A program made the position numbers and the translations under genes. A stretch of 41,279 nt of DNA, from positions 1 to 41,279 of the forward strand of contig NZ_JAFCKW010000039.1 of assembly GCF_018129965.1 (NCBI RefSeq), in the 5' to 3' direction. The DNA comes from Bradyrhizobium diazoefficiens (GTDB taxonomy: Bacteria > Pseudomonadota > Alphaproteobacteria > Rhizobiales > Xanthobacteraceae). The notes beneath the pieces were generated by a model, which saw only the letters and a program-made list of their open reading frames with translations, had not been told where the DNA came from and made no database searches. Positions 41,212 to 41,279 of this stretch are shown here, piece after piece. Numbering within the stretch: the stretch's first letter is position 1; the number at the start of each line of letters is the position of its first letter.

Positions 41212-41279
41212 TCACATTTTGACGGAAGCATAACCTGCGTTGGCGAAGTAGTTGGCGCACTCGCGAGGCTGGATGTCCT
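41212..41279 (-). mobile_element. 3' end of an IS630-like transposase gene, cut by the window edge
   Basis: Read on the minus strand, the last 22 codons before a TGA at 41212-41214 give DIQPRECANYFANAGYASVK followed by M. The pattern ECANYFANAGY is, as I recall it, the C-terminus of IS630-family transposases. Only this end is in the window, so the state of the rest (intact, broken, inverted repeats) cannot be judged. It starts 35 nt beyond the cycA stop. Confidence 0.6.

Noticed and set aside
1..41279. tRNA, rRNA genes or a CRISPR array
   Set aside because: No tRNA cloverleaf, rRNA-like segment or regularly spaced direct repeat was seen while reading; a tRNAscan or CRISPR search would settle it.

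Overview
The window looks like a piece of an aerobic anoxygenic phototroph of the Bradyrhizobium / Rhodopseudomonas palustris group, most likely a photosynthetic Bradyrhizobium. It is GC-rich, carries a Bradyrhizobium-type porin, has many Liv-type transporter genes, and contains a bacteriophytochrome that reads as an ortholog of R. palustris BphP1. The right half (about 19.1-41.2 kb) is a photosynthesis gene cluster. The left half is ordinary chromosomal and transport content.

Left part (1-18.6 kb). A porin with a clear promoter and terminator comes first, followed by a candidate small RNA and a MarR-type regulator. Next are an alpha/beta-hydrolase-like gene whose nucleophile serine appears to be missing, a ketopantoate-reductase-like gene and an orphan HerA-like ATPase. 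A minus-strand block follows: a luciferase-like monooxygenase, two AhpD/CMD-domain proteins, a Liv-type binding protein, a fused LivH-LivM permease, LivG and LivF. A MetQ-like binding protein lies upstream of that block. Beyond it are a small membrane protein and a Tat-exported Dpp/Opp-type binding protein, neither with a transporter beside it.

Photosynthesis operon (34.9 kb down to 19.1 kb, minus strand). The order is bchF-bchN-bchB-bchH-bchL-bchM-lhaA-puhA-puhB-puhC-orf101-acsF-puhE-hemA, with a small membrane protein gene after hemA. Genes are packed with 1-26 nt overlaps or very short gaps, so translation is probably coupled. The products cover the first step of tetrapyrrole synthesis (HemA), Mg insertion (BchH), methylation (BchM), oxygen-dependent cyclisation (AcsF), dark protochlorophyllide reduction (BchL/N/B) and vinyl hydration (BchF). 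They also include reaction-centre H protein and assembly factors (PuhA/B/C/E, LhaA). The oxygen-dependent cyclase fits aerobic photosynthesis.

Regulatory block (34.8-41.2 kb). aerR/ppaA (B12-binding antirepressor) and hmuO (heme oxygenase) form a plus-strand pair. They converge on bphP, which follows ppsR on the minus strand. cycA (cytochrome c2) is divergent from ppsR. HmuO would make the biliverdin that BphP binds. BphP and AerR would relieve PpsR, whose TGT-N12-ACA palindromes occur upstream of bchF/aerR and cycA. The cycA promoter region also has a perfect FixK/FNR-type box (TTGA-N6-TCAA), so light and oxygen signals probably meet there. The right edge holds the 3' end of an IS630-like transposase.

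Gene identities come from reading the translations. No database search was run. Start codons were chosen from Shine-Dalgarno spacing, gene overlap and remembered family N-termini, and several appear to be GTG or TTG.
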